Part shown: piece by piece, positions 16,133 to 24,651 of the stretch
How positions within the stretch are numbered: position 1 is the first letter of the stretch
Layout of the letters: each line of letters starts with the position of its first letter
Assembly: GCF_963676285.1 (NCBI RefSeq)
Contig: NZ_OY781063.1
Location: 2,418,001 to 2,482,000, forward strand
Reading direction: 5' to 3'
DNA length: 64,000 nt
DNA from: an uncultured Sphaerochaeta sp.
GTDB lineage: Bacteria; Spirochaetota; Spirochaetia; Sphaerochaetales; Sphaerochaetaceae
Position numbers and translations under genes: made by a program
Notes under the pieces: model-generated
What the model was told of the DNA's origin: nothing
The model's input: only the letters and a program-made list of their open reading frames with translations
The model's database searches: none

Positions 16133-17449
16133 GTGAAATATCCAGTAACCCTAGGCGTGGTATGTCTTGCAAGAACGACCTATGACTATATGGCCGCTGA
16201 AGAGCTCTATGCAGAGATTCGCAGCGGGTTGCAACAAATAGAAGGCGTGACTTGGTACTGCCTGGAATCGCTGGTCATTTCCCAGGAGGACGGCCTTGCC
16301 GCTGCAAAGGAACTTGCAAGCAAGCAGATTGATGGCTTGGTATGCATTTCAGGAACATTCCACCTTGGTCATCTGGTACTGCAACTTAAGCGGGAGCTTT
16401 CTGTTCCTGTTCTGCTTTGGGGACTCCCTGAACTTCCTTACAATGGGGGTAAGATCCGGCTTAATTCTGTATGTGGTGTGAACCTGAATGCCAGCAATCT
16501 CTACAAGAGTGGGTATGACGACTATACGGTAATCGTTCAGCATGCCATTGATGAGGACTGGGTTGGTGCAATCCGTGTTATCAAGGCAATGAAGATGGCA
16601 AAGATTGGCATCATAGGCTATAGGGCAGATGGGTTCTTCAATGTAGGGGTGCAGGATAATCTTCTGTTTGGCCAGACAGGTGCATTGGTGGACCACTACG
16701 AACTGAAGGATGTCCATGATTATCCGGTATCTGATAAGGATGTGGAATCTAGGATGCAACAGATCAAGGATACCTTCGATGTATCGACACTCTCAGCTTA
16801 CCAGTTGGACAGAGTTGCCCAGCTGGCAGCAAAGCTTGACGCATTCTACCATGAGATGAACCTCTCAGCCCTGGCAATACGATGCTGGCCTGAATTTGCC
16901 CGTGATTTCGGCGTCTCTCCCTGTGCAGCAATGAGCTTGCTGCAGTCTGAGGGAATGATCCTTGCCTGTGAAGGGGATATCGACGGAGCGCTCTCCATGA
17001 TTGCCCACCAGGCGCTGGGAGCGGAAACTCCCTTCCTTTTTGACTTTTCCCAAGTTGATTTTGAGCAAGATTTTGCTCTGTTCTGGCACTGTGGGGTGGC
17101 TCCCTGCAATCTATGGGATGGCACTTGCAACAGAAGCCTCGATACCTACTTTGCGGGAGGGAAGGGAGTCACTGCGGATTTTGTGCTTAAAAGTGGCGCT
17201 CTCTCTGTTCTCCGTATTGATTCTGCTAGGGGTGGATATCGAATGTTCCTCCAGAAGGCTACAGCAGTTCCCATGGAAAAGTTGCTGAAGGGTACGTATA
17301 TGAAGGCAATCTTTGAGCGACCGGTCAAGGAGGTGCTTGATCTTGTGCTGGACAATGGCCTTGCCCATCACTCATCGGTGGTCTATGGAGCCTATATCAG
17401 GCCATTGGCGATGGTGGCAAAGCTGAAGGGGTGGAAGGTCATCCAATAA
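16133..17449 (+). CDS. L-fucose/L-arabinose isomerase-like protein, candidate sulfoquinovose isomerase
   Basis: A 438-residue member of the fucose/arabinose isomerase superfamily. The C-terminal half has the expected metal-site neighbourhoods: CWPEF, CEGDIDGALSMIAHQALG and HCGVAPCN, with a later pair of histidines in AHHSSVVYGAY. Members convert aldoses to ketoses with Mn2+. In this operon an aldose-ketose isomerase is needed to turn sulfoquinovose into 6-deoxy-6-sulfofructose for the transketolase, and no YihS-type epimerase is present, so this gene is the leading candidate, with the DUF4867 protein as the alternative. The start is GTG after a GAGGAG site. The substrate is inferred from context. 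Confidence 0.68.
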   Translation: MKYPVTLGVVCLARTTYDYMAAEELYAEIRSGLQQIEGVTWYCLESLVISQEDGLAAAKELASKQIDGLVCISGTFHLGHLVLQLKRELSVPVLLWGLPELPYNGGKIRLNSVCGVNLNASNLYKSGYDDYTVIVQHAIDEDWVGAIRVIKAMKMAKIGIIGYRADGFFNVGVQDNLLFGQTGALVDHYELKDVHDYPVSDKDVESRMQQIKDTFDVSTLSAYQLDRVAQLAAKLDAFYHEMNLSALAIRCWPEFARDFGVSPCAAMSLLQSEGMILACEGDIDGALSMIAHQALGAETPFLFDFSQVDFEQDFALFWHCGVAPCNLWDGTCNRSLDTYFAGGKGVTADFVLKSGALSVLRIDSARGGYRMFLQKATAVPMEKLLKGTYMKAIFERPVKEVLDLVLDNGLAHHSSVVYGAYIRPLAMVAKLKGWKVIQ

Positions 17450-17452
17450 GGG

Positions 17453-17479
17453 GCAAACAAGTTTGCATTTCGTGCAAAC
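17453..17479 (+). repeat. Overlapping inverted repeats before the solute-binding protein gene
   Basis: GCAAAC (17453-17458), GTTTGCA (17461-17467) and TGCAAAC (17473-17479) give two mutually exclusive pairings that share the middle arm. The set lies in the short gap between the isomerase stop and the ribosome-binding site of the solute-binding protein. It may be a regulatory hairpin or an internal operator. Confidence 0.4.
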
Positions 17480-17502
17480 CTACGATACAAAAGGAGATTG
17501 TT

Positions 17503-18768
17503 ATGATGAAAAAATCACGACTCATTGCAGTGTTGCTTCTGCTCTGTTTGTTGTCACCATTGGCAGCACAGGGACAAGCGGAAAGTGGGCAGCAAAAGGA
17601 AATCGAACTGAGATGGGCAAGCATCTGGGTAGGAAATGACAGTAAGGCCCCCGCAGTGGAAGCCTTGGTTGAAGAGTTCAATACCAAGAATGCCGGTAAG
17701 ATCAAGGTGGTTATCGAACCACAGCCTGATTACAATGCCTACGAGCAGAAGGTTCGTACCAGTTTGGCAGCAGGCCAGGCCCCGGCTGACATCTTCACGA
17801 TCAAGTTCAACCCGACAACGGCAACCTTCTATCAGTCAAACCTTCTGATGGACTTCCAGGGAAAGCTTGATGATGCATGGAAGGCCAACTTTGATGGCGG
17901 TTCCTTGGAACAGTCCACCGTTGATGGTATGATTAAAAGCTTGCCGATGGAAACTGCTATCCTCCCTATTTGGTACAACATGGATGCAATGAAAACCGTA
18001 GGTGTCAATGCGGTTCCTGCCACAGAGCAAGAGATGTTTGCAGCATTTGACAAGCTAAAGGCAGCAGGAATTGCTCCTACCAGCCAGATGACAGGTGACA
18101 CCAATGCCTGGACCAGCATGATTTGGTTTAGCCATTTTGCAGTCTCTCTCGGCGGACCAAATGTTTGGGACAAGCCCTTTACCGATCCTGCGTTTGTAGA
18201 GGCTGCCAAGCTGATCAAGAGGATGATCCAGGAGTATTCAACTGCTGACGCTGTAGGTCTTGGCGCTGGTGGAAGTGGTGGCCATTTCCTCGCTGGTCGT
18301 ACCGCAGTCTTCTCCAATGGTCCTTGGTATGCAGGGAGAGCCGACCTTGCCGCCACACCATTCTTTGACTCGATCAAGATTGGTGGATTGCCAGCAGTCG
18401 GTGAGTATGAGGACATCATGATCAGCCGTCTACAGGCAAATATCTGTGCAGCATCCAGCAAGGACGATGCCAAGGAACAGGCCATCGTGGACTTCCTGAA
18501 GTTCTTGACCAGTCCCTCATCCATTGCAAAGATTGCTGAGACCAGTGGAGCAATGTTCGCGATCAAGACTGATTATCGACCGGTGAACAACCTGCAGAAG
18601 CAGTTCTACGATGCCAATGAAAATGCATCAACCACTGCTTTTGACCTGGAAGCTGCCCTCGGTGCTGAGGTTACCCTCGAGTTTGCACAGCAGCTTGGAG
18701 CTCTCGCCCTCGACCGGATCAGCGCAGAGGAGTTCTGTGCCCTGGTTGATCGCAAGATTGAACGCTGA
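17503..18768 (+). CDS. ABC transporter solute-binding protein (family 1), probable sulfoquinovose importer
   Basis: A 421-residue exported binding protein. A signal peptide (KKSRLIAVLLLLCLLSPLAAQ) precedes the mature part beginning GQAESGQQKEIELRWASIW. The layout, with IFTIKFNPTTATF, a hinge region and MIWFSHFAVSLGG, fits the carbohydrate family 1 solute-binding proteins (MalE/UgpB-like). A start at 17431 inside the isomerase gene is possible, but AAGGAG 6 bases before the ATG at 17503 and the signal peptide decide it. Two permeases follow. Given the isomerase before it and the sulfoquinovosidase after it, the ligand is probably sulfoquinovose or a sulfoquinovosyl glycerol. Confidence 0.78.
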   Translation: MMKKSRLIAVLLLLCLLSPLAAQGQAESGQQKEIELRWASIWVGNDSKAPAVEALVEEFNTKNAGKIKVVIEPQPDYNAYEQKVRTSLAAGQAPADIFTIKFNPTTATFYQSNLLMDFQGKLDDAWKANFDGGSLEQSTVDGMIKSLPMETAILPIWYNMDAMKTVGVNAVPATEQEMFAAFDKLKAAGIAPTSQMTGDTNAWTSMIWFSHFAVSLGGPNVWDKPFTDPAFVEAAKLIKRMIQEYSTADAVGLGAGGSGGHFLAGRTAVFSNGPWYAGRADLAATPFFDSIKIGGLPAVGEYEDIMISRLQANICAASSKDDAKEQAIVDFLKFLTSPSSIAKIAETSGAMFAIKTDYRPVNNLQKQFYDANENASTTAFDLEAALGAEVTLEFAQQLGALALDRISAEEFCALVDRKIER

Positions 18769-18783
18769 TAGATCGATGTACAA

Positions 18784-18811
18784 CATACTGTCGCCTTCGG
18801 GCGACAGTATG
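18784..18811 (+). other. Perfect 12-bp hairpin with TTCG loop between binding protein and permeases
   Basis: CATACTGTCGCC (18784-18795) pairs base for base with GGCGACAGTATG (18800-18811) around a TTCG tetraloop, one of the most stable RNA loops. No T-run follows, so it is not a standard terminator. Such hairpins after a binding-protein gene protect the upstream mRNA from 3' decay, giving more binding protein than permease. Confidence 0.75.
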
Positions 18812-18836
18812 CTATCTTTCTCTGTAGGAGTCCACG

Positions 18837-19730
18837 ATGCAAGCAGTTGGTACACGAAACCGATGGATTTGGAGTGCAAGAATACTCTTTTTGCTTCCCG
18901 TTTCGCTACTTTTCTTTTTCTTCTTCATTTATCCCTTCTTCTTCACGGTCTTTACCAGCTTCACCAGTTGGCGGGGTATCGGGTCGATGGAGTTCAATGG
19001 AGTAAAGAATTATGCCAAGTTGATAGCGGACCCCACCTTTCAGAAAGCACTAGGAAACAATATCGTCTGGGCTCTCTCACAAGGCTTGATCCAGGTTCCT
19101 CTTTCATGTTTGGTTGCCATGATTCTGGTACGTAAGCCATTTGGTTGGAGAGGGCTGAGAACTATCTACTACCTTCCCAATGTTATCTCTACCGTTGCCT
19201 TGGCAATGGTCTGGGTTGCTATCTACAACGTCGATGGACCCTTGAATGCAATTCTTGCCAGCCTTTTTGGAATGGAAAAGCATAACTGGCTGGGAAATCC
19301 TGATACCGCCTTGTTCTCCGTAATCTTCCAGACAGTCATCTATATCGGTTACTTCATGATCGTCCTGTTGGCATCAGCGATGAATATCCCCAGGTCACTC
19401 TATGAAGCGGCTGAGATTGATGGGGCCAGTACCTTTGCCCAGGAGATCAATATCACCCTGCCAATGCTCCGTGGTACCCTGATTACCACCATGACCCTCG
19501 CCATGGCATATGGGATGCGTCATTTTGAGGCGACCTTCCTGATGACCGGTGGGGGACCAGCGTATGCTACCACCACCATGGGTATCGACCTGTACCTGAA
19601 AATGGATGCCTTGCGCTATAGTGAGGCTTCGACCAGCGGGGTGTTCCTCATCATCATGGGGACTTTGGTCATTACCTTGCTACGGAAACTTTTTGGTTCC
19701 TCGGACCCCATGAGTGAAATGGCACAATAG
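18837..19730 (+). CDS. Sugar ABC transporter permease (MalF-like)
   Basis: A 297-residue inner-membrane permease with six hydrophobic segments and the EAA loop YEAAEIDGASTFAQEINITLPML, which contacts the ATPase. It pairs with the next gene to form the channel of the importer that begins with the binding protein at 17503. TAGGAG lies 6 bases before the ATG. The separating hairpin at 18784 suggests it is expressed below the binding protein. No ATPase gene occurs in the operon; a shared MsmK-type ATPase encoded elsewhere is presumed. Confidence 0.85.
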   Translation: MQAVGTRNRWIWSARILFLLPVSLLFFFFFIYPFFFTVFTSFTSWRGIGSMEFNGVKNYAKLIADPTFQKALGNNIVWALSQGLIQVPLSCLVAMILVRKPFGWRGLRTIYYLPNVISTVALAMVWVAIYNVDGPLNAILASLFGMEKHNWLGNPDTALFSVIFQTVIYIGYFMIVLLASAMNIPRSLYEAAEIDGASTFAQEINITLPMLRGTLITTMTLAMAYGMRHFEATFLMTGGGPAYATTTMGIDLYLKMDALRYSEASTSGVFLIIMGTLVITLLRKLFGSSDPMSEMAQ

Positions 19731-19742
19731 GAGCACATCCAG

Positions 19743-20579
19743 ATGAAACATACCCCTGCATCAATCATCGGCAACACCCTTAAATGGATCCTCCTAGTAA
19801 GCTTGCTCGCTTTGGCAATACTTCCCTTGCTCTGGCTGTTGATCAGCTCTCTGAGAACCAATCTTGAACTGCAAACCAATCCCTTTGGATGGCCACAGAA
19901 GTTCCAATGGGTCAACTACGCCAACGCATTATCGATGGCAAGTCTTCCTCGATTACTGCTCAATTCAGTGGTTGTAGCAGTTGTGACCGTGCTGCTGAAC
20001 AGCCTAGTAACCAGTATGGGAGCGTTCATCCTCTCCAGGGAACATTTCAAGGGTAGGGACATCATCTATACCATACTCACAGCAGGAGTCCTGGTACCGG
20101 TGATTTCTTTCATGGTTCCCTATTTCTCCATGATCACCCGTAGTGGTCTCTACAACACCTTGCTTGCCTTGATACTTGTCTATACTGCAGTAAATATCCC
20201 TGTTTCCATATTCTTGGTAACGGCATTCATGAAATCCATCCCCAAGGAGTTGGAGGAGGCTGCCATCATGGATGGGTGCGGCTTCTTCAAGCGCTTCTCC
20301 ATGATCATCCTTCCGCTCTCCCGATCTGGGATCGTAACGGCAGCAACATTCTGTTTCATCTATTCCTGGAATGAATTCGTCATGGCGATGCTGCTGACCA
20401 GTTCTATAGAATCGAGGACCATACAACTCGGGATCAAGTTTTTCTCCAGCCAGTTCATTACTGATTACAGCAGCATGTATGCAGCGGTCATTATCACGAT
20501 CATTCCCAGCATCATCGCTTACGTGTTCCTGCATGACAAGATCATTGGTGGTTTGACTACAGGTGGAGTGAAGGGGTAG
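19743..20579 (+). CDS. Sugar ABC transporter permease (MalG-like)
   Basis: A 278-residue permease with six hydrophobic segments and the EAA-type loop LEEAAIMDGCGFFKRFSMIILPL. It starts 12 bases after the MalF-like gene and completes the membrane part of the probable sulfoquinovose importer. The stop lies 2 bases before the start of the glycosidase gene, so uptake and first breakdown are co-translated. Confidence 0.85.
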   Translation: MKHTPASIIGNTLKWILLVSLLALAILPLLWLLISSLRTNLELQTNPFGWPQKFQWVNYANALSMASLPRLLLNSVVVAVVTVLLNSLVTSMGAFILSREHFKGRDIIYTILTAGVLVPVISFMVPYFSMITRSGLYNTLLALILVYTAVNIPVSIFLVTAFMKSIPKELEEAAIMDGCGFFKRFSMIILPLSRSGIVTAATFCFIYSWNEFVMAMLLTSSIESRTIQLGIKFFSSQFITDYSSMYAAVIITIIPSIIAYVFLHDKIIGGLTTGGVKG

Positions 20580-20581
20580 GC

Positions 20582-22609
20582 ATGTTCAGTCATACAAATC
20601 AGGATGGGATCCTCTCAGTTTACTTCAATCAGATGAAGATCCTTGAACATACGGCGGAGCATCCTGTCTTGATGCTCCAGAGAAACAACGCAACGATTGA
20701 CATGTACCGAGGCAACTACTTCATCGAGGAGAATGTCGAGGAAACACTGGTTTTAGATACCTGTACCATCAGTGAAGCCTATATTGAGGGCAGGGGGGTG
20801 TGTATCCTTCATTTTTCCGGGGGAACATACCACCTGACGTGTGAACTCAGTGAACAGGATGGGCGACTGATCATGCGCTTCTCCCCACTTCCACAGCCAT
20901 ATAACCGGCTGGTCCTGCACCTTTTTGCAGAAGAGAGGGAGCATATCTGGGGTTGTGGTGAACAGTTCTCATATTTTGATCTTCGTGGACGAAACTACCC
21001 ACTGTGGACCCAAGAACAGGGAGTTGGAAGAAACAAGCATACGCACATCACCCAGATTGCTGATGAGAGGGATAGGGCAGGGGGTGATTACCACACCACG
21101 TTCTATCCCCAGACAACATTTGTTTCAAGTAGGGGGTATTTCCTTCACGCAAACACCGACGGATATGCTGATTTCGATTTCTCCCAAGATCATGTTCACC
21201 GGTTGTTGTTCTGGGAGGTCCCTTCTTCCCTGGTGATCTCGGTTAAACCATCGCTCTTGGAAGTTGTCCAGGATATCTCCGCCTTGTTGGGTCGCCAACC
21301 CTTGCTCCCTGACTGGGTCTATGATGGCATCATATTGGGAATCCAGGGAGGAACGAAGGTGCTCCTGGATAAGCTCTCGTCGATGGAGAATGCCTCTACA
21401 CCGGTAAATGGTATATGGATCCAGGATTGGCAGGGAGAAAAATATACGAGTTTTGGGAAGCGACTTTGCTGGAACTGGCAGTGGGACAAGGAACTCTACC
21501 CTGAGTTGGATGATGTGATCGATTCATTGAAAGAACGTGGAATAGGCGTACTTGGCTACATCAACCCATATGTACTCAAGGACTACCCGCTGTTCGAGGA
21601 AGCTGCAGGGAAGGGATATCTTGGTAGGAACACCCAAGGGGAACCATATCTGGTGGATTTTGGTGAGTTCGATGCTGGAGTTGTTGACTTTACCAACCCT
21701 GACGCAGTCCAGTGGTATGAAAAGGTCATCCAAGATGAGATGATCAGCCTGGGCTTACGTGGTTGGATGGCTGACTTTGGAGAGTATCTCCCCCATGATA
21801 TCTTGCTTCACAATGGACGGTCTGCACTTCTGGAGCATAACCCTTGGCCAGGGTATTGGGCACAGGTGAATAAGCAAGCAATTGCCAAGGCAGGGAAAAG
21901 CAATGAGATTCTCTATTTCATGCGCTCTGGTTCTGCCCTGAGTTTGTCATTTTGTCCCATGATGTGGGCGGGTGACCAGAATGTTGACTGGAGTGAGGAT
22001 GATGGCCTTCCCTCAGTGTTGTGTGCAGCACTATCCCTGTCAATGAGTGGAATGGGATTGCATCATAGTGATATTGGTGGGTATACCACACTCTATGGGA
22101 TGAAGAGGAGCAAGGAATTGCTGCTCAGGTGGTGTGAGTTTGCTGCCTTCACCCCATTGATGAGAACCCATGAAGGCAATCGTCCAGCGGAAAACTGGCA
22201 GTTCGACTCCGACGAGGAAACCATCCAATTCTTTGCGCGGATGACCAGGCTTCATGTAGCGTTGAAACCCTACCTCAAGGAGGTCGTGAGGGAGAATGCT
22301 GAACAGGGTATTCCTGTCATGCGGCCTCTCTTGCTGCACTATCCAGAGGAAGCCTTCTTCAACACCAAGGATTCTTATCTTCTTGGCAGGGATTTGTTGA
22401 TTGCTCCGGTATTGAAAGAGGGTGAGGATAGCAGAGAGCTGGTACTGCCCTCTGGGAGGTGGGTCCACCTATTCACCAAGGAACGTTTCCAAAGGGGGAG
22501 TTGCTGTGTAGATGCCCCCCTCGGGATGCCTCCAGTCTTTTTCCGTGAAGAGAGTGCTTTTGCTTCACTCTTCCACTCGATCAGTACAGGAACGGTACCA
22601 CTTCCTTGA
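20582..22609 (+). CDS. yihQ: Sulfoquinovosidase, glycoside hydrolase family 31
   Basis: A 675-residue GH31 enzyme that releases sulfoquinovose from sulfoquinovosyl glycerol or sulfolipid. The catalytic nucleophile is D398 (WMADFGEY) and the acid/base is D465 (WAGDQNVDWS). The residues that in E. coli YihQ recognise the sulfonate are present: Q281 (IQDW), R294 and W297 (FGKRLCWNW) and Y501 (HHSDIGGYTT). All five or six positions are offset from my recollection of the YihQ numbering (Q288, R301, W304, D405, D472, Y508) by exactly 7. It has no signal peptide, so it acts in the cytoplasm after import. It is the last gene of the operon and overlaps the convergent nuclease gene by 29 bases. An ordinary alpha-glucosidase would lack the R-x-x-W and Q-D-W set. 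Confidence 0.92.
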   Translation: MFSHTNQDGILSVYFNQMKILEHTAEHPVLMLQRNNATIDMYRGNYFIEENVEETLVLDTCTISEAYIEGRGVCILHFSGGTYHLTCELSEQDGRLIMRFSPLPQPYNRLVLHLFAEEREHIWGCGEQFSYFDLRGRNYPLWTQEQGVGRNKHTHITQIADERDRAGGDYHTTFYPQTTFVSSRGYFLHANTDGYADFDFSQDHVHRLLFWEVPSSLVISVKPSLLEVVQDISALLGRQPLLPDWVYDGIILGIQGGTKVLLDKLSSMENASTPVNGIWIQDWQGEKYTSFGKRLCWNWQWDKELYPELDDVIDSLKERGIGVLGYINPYVLKDYPLFEEAAGKGYLGRNTQGEPYLVDFGEFDAGVVDFTNPDAVQWYEKVIQDEMISLGLRGWMADFGEYLPHDILLHNGRSALLEHNPWPGYWAQVNKQAIAKAGKSNEILYFMRSGSALSLSFCPMMWAGDQNVDWSEDDGLPSVLCAALSLSMSGMGLHHSDIGGYTTLYGMKRSKELLLRWCEFAAFTPLMRTHEGNRPAENWQFDSDEETIQFFARMTRLHVALKPYLKEVVRENAEQGIPVMRPLLLHYPEEAFFNTKDSYLLGRDLLIAPVLKEGEDSRELVLPSGRWVHLFTKERFQRGSCCVDAPLGMPPVFFREESAFASLFHSISTGTVPLP

Positions 22610-23612
22610 GCGTGGATTTTGGAATGAAGATTTCGATCAGGTTCAGGCTCTGGCTCTTAACCAGATACAGGACAGTGTTCAGGGTACTCTTTGCAACCGC
22701 GTACCAGCCAGTGGCCTTCTGGGTCTGTTTGACCTCGTTGGTAGGATCTGCATTGAAGGCTTCGCGGTCAGCTTTGCTCACCTGGAATGTATTGAAATCC
22801 CAAGCTCTGACATCATAGTCAGCCTCAAGTTCTGTCTCTTGAGGATCAGGTAAACGATGGAAGAAATCTATGCCGGTAATGGTTTCTATTTCATCGATAC
22901 TGGTGGCGAAATCCTCAAGATCTTTTTTCGACCCCTCATTGGGGAGCAGGAAACCGATGGACTTGAGCTCTGGCTCCCGATAGTCCAGGATAACCTTGTA
23001 GTACTGGTTTGGTATGGAGACTTCATTGTCTCCAATGGTGTCATACGGGCCGTCAGTCAGGACAGGACCAGTGACGACATATATGCTTCCTTCTGTATCG
23101 GCAAAATTCCGAACTGTTGCCTCCAGCTTGCTCCATATCCCCCGGTTGAACTGTCCTTCTTGTGGACTCATATTGCTGAGGTAGAATGAACCGCTCATTG
23201 CTTCTTCTGACCAGGAGAGGTCGGCTGCAGGAATCAGGTGTCCTCGGTCATATCCACTCCCCCGATAGTCATCCAATGATGCAGATTCGCTGGGAACGGA
23301 AGGATCACTCCTGAAATCATCTCCACGTTCGAACATTCCATATAGTTCGTTCCGGGTAAGCTCATAGGCTACCCAACGTGCTTGTTCATGTTTTTCATCG
23401 TAGAAGAGGGTGTATCCTGGGTGGGTGACCACTATATCGGTTGGGGAGTAAGCTGGTAGTTCAAGGTCAGGAATCCCAGAAGTCGAGGTCTGTACATATT
23501 CTTGTTCGTTTGGTGCGAGTATCAAGGTCAATACCCATAGAATAACCAGTACCACGAGGAGAATCAGGATTCTCTTTCCCCTTTTCTTCGCCTTATCTGT
23601 ACGCCTTCCCAT
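22581..23612 (-). CDS. Membrane-anchored or secreted DNA/RNA non-specific endonuclease (NUC family)
   Basis: A 343-residue protein. A basic N-terminus and one strong hydrophobic segment (about 13-32, RILILLVVLVILWVLTLIL) look like a membrane anchor. The nuclease domain carries YDRGHLIPAAD, the D-R-G-H motif of NucA/endonuclease G enzymes, and the metal-binding asparagine region NMSPQEGQFNRGIW. These enzymes cut DNA and RNA without sequence preference using Mg2+. A likely role is nutrient scavenging from outside nucleic acid. GGGAGGG precedes the ATG. The C-terminal about 90 residues are not part of the standard domain. Confidence 0.8.
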   Translation of the reverse strand: MGRRTDKAKKRGKRILILLVVLVILWVLTLILAPNEQEYVQTSTSGIPDLELPAYSPTDIVVTHPGYTLFYDEKHEQARWVAYELTRNELYGMFERGDDFRSDPSVPSESASLDDYRGSGYDRGHLIPAADLSWSEEAMSGSFYLSNMSPQEGQFNRGIWSKLEATVRNFADTEGSIYVVTGPVLTDGPYDTIGDNEVSIPNQYYKVILDYREPELKSIGFLLPNEGSKKDLEDFATSIDEIETITGIDFFHRLPDPQETELEADYDVRAWDFNTFQVSKADREAFNADPTNEVKQTQKATGWYAVAKSTLNTVLYLVKSQSLNLIEIFIPKSTLKEVVPFLY

Positions 23613-23704
23613 GATTCCCTCCCCAAATTTGCCTAGTAAAGCAAGGGGAAGGTGGTGTTCCTTCTCCCTGCCTCTAGAGTTCTAACCACGCTATTACGTG
23701 TAGG

Positions 23705-24211
23705 TTACGAACGAATGTAGGTAATGGTACCTTGTTTCGGTACTCTTGGTGAAGGATAGTCTCCCTTGGGATATCCTACAGCAAGGGTTCCAGTTACCTT
23801 GTATCCCTCGGGTACACCGTAGGAGGTGAGTTTTACACCGAGCTCAGGATTATGGTTGATCCGATTACACCACACTGATCCCAATCCCAGGGCATGAGCG
23901 GCCTGCATCATGTTGGTCATTGCACAGGCGGTGTCTTCCTTCTCAAAGGTATTCCCTATCTCAATGGAGACAAGAATCAGGGTTGGTGCATGGTAAAAGA
24001 ATGATTCACCTGGACCTGCCACCTTTTCATCGAGCTCCCGCAAGGTCTTTGGATCCTGGATTGCAGTGAAGTGCCAGGGTTCCTGATTCATCCCATTGGG
24101 GGCAAGTATGGCTGCTTTGAGAATGAGATCGAGGTCCTCCTCTCTGATCTGTTCATCGGAAAAACTTCGCACGCTTCTACGTGAGAGGATATGGTCAGTG
24201 ATTGTATTCAT
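23705..24211 (-). CDS. Nitroreductase-family FMN oxidoreductase
   Basis: About 168 residues with the nitroreductase start ILSRRSVRSFSDEQI and the FMN-binding stretches LAPNGMNQEPWHF and AAHALGLGSVWCNRI. The family reduces nitro compounds, quinones or flavins with NAD(P)H. The reading frame extends to 24304, but a GGAGG site in AAGGAGGCTTACC precedes the ATG at 24211. It is divergent from lrgA with 59 bases between starts. The physiological substrate is not visible from sequence. Confidence 0.82.
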   Translation of the reverse strand: MNTITDHILSRRSVRSFSDEQIREEDLDLILKAAILAPNGMNQEPWHFTAIQDPKTLRELDEKVAGPGESFFYHAPTLILVSIEIGNTFEKEDTACAMTNMMQAAHALGLGSVWCNRINHNPELGVKLTSYGVPEGYKVTGTLAVGYPKGDYPSPRVPKQGTITYIRS

Positions 24212-24270
24212 GGTAAGCCTCCTTCTCTCTATGGTACCTCTTCCCAGAATACCTTCCAATAGGGTATGGT

Positions 24271-24651
24271 ATGGCATCCATGAAATACTTGATACAGCTT
24301 GCACTTATTTTTGGTCTCTGTCTGGTGGGGGATGTCATTTCCTTGGTGCTCCCGTTCACTCTCCCTTCCAGTGTGATCAGCATGTTGCTGATTCTTGTGT
24401 TGCTCTCCAGTGGGTTGCTCAAAGAGCACCACATTGGCGAGAGTGCAGACTTCATGCTCAAGAACATGACGTTCTTTTTCATTCCCCCTGTGGTAGGAAT
24501 ACTGAGGTACTCCTCATTAGTCCAAAGTATATGGTGGCAGTTGCTTGTGGTGAACCTGGTTTCACTGTTTGCTTGTTTTGCAGCGAGTAGCTGGACAGTG
24601 GTCCTGGTACAATTTGTACAGAAAAGATTAAGGGAGAGAAAACATGCTTGA
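24271..24651 (+). CDS. lrgA: LrgA/CidA-family membrane protein
   Basis: A 126-residue protein with four hydrophobic segments and the LrgA pattern LVGDVISLVLPFTLPSSVISMLLIL followed by FFIPPVVGIL. With LrgB it forms a holin-like or pyruvate-related channel that affects murein hydrolase activity and overflow metabolism. AGGG at 24261-24264 is 6 bases before this ATG; a second ATG at 24280 is possible. The stop overlaps lrgB by 8 bases. Confidence 0.82.
   Translation: MASMKYLIQLALIFGLCLVGDVISLVLPFTLPSSVISMLLILVLLSSGLLKEHHIGESADFMLKNMTFFFIPPVVGILRYSSLVQSIWWQLLVVNLVSLFACFAASSWTVVLVQFVQKRLRERKHA

Noticed and set aside
20582..22609. Annotation as ordinary alpha-glucosidase or alpha-xylosidase
   Set aside because: The Q-D-W, R-x-x-W and G-G-Y set that recognises the sulfonate is complete, and the neighbours fit sulfoquinovose.
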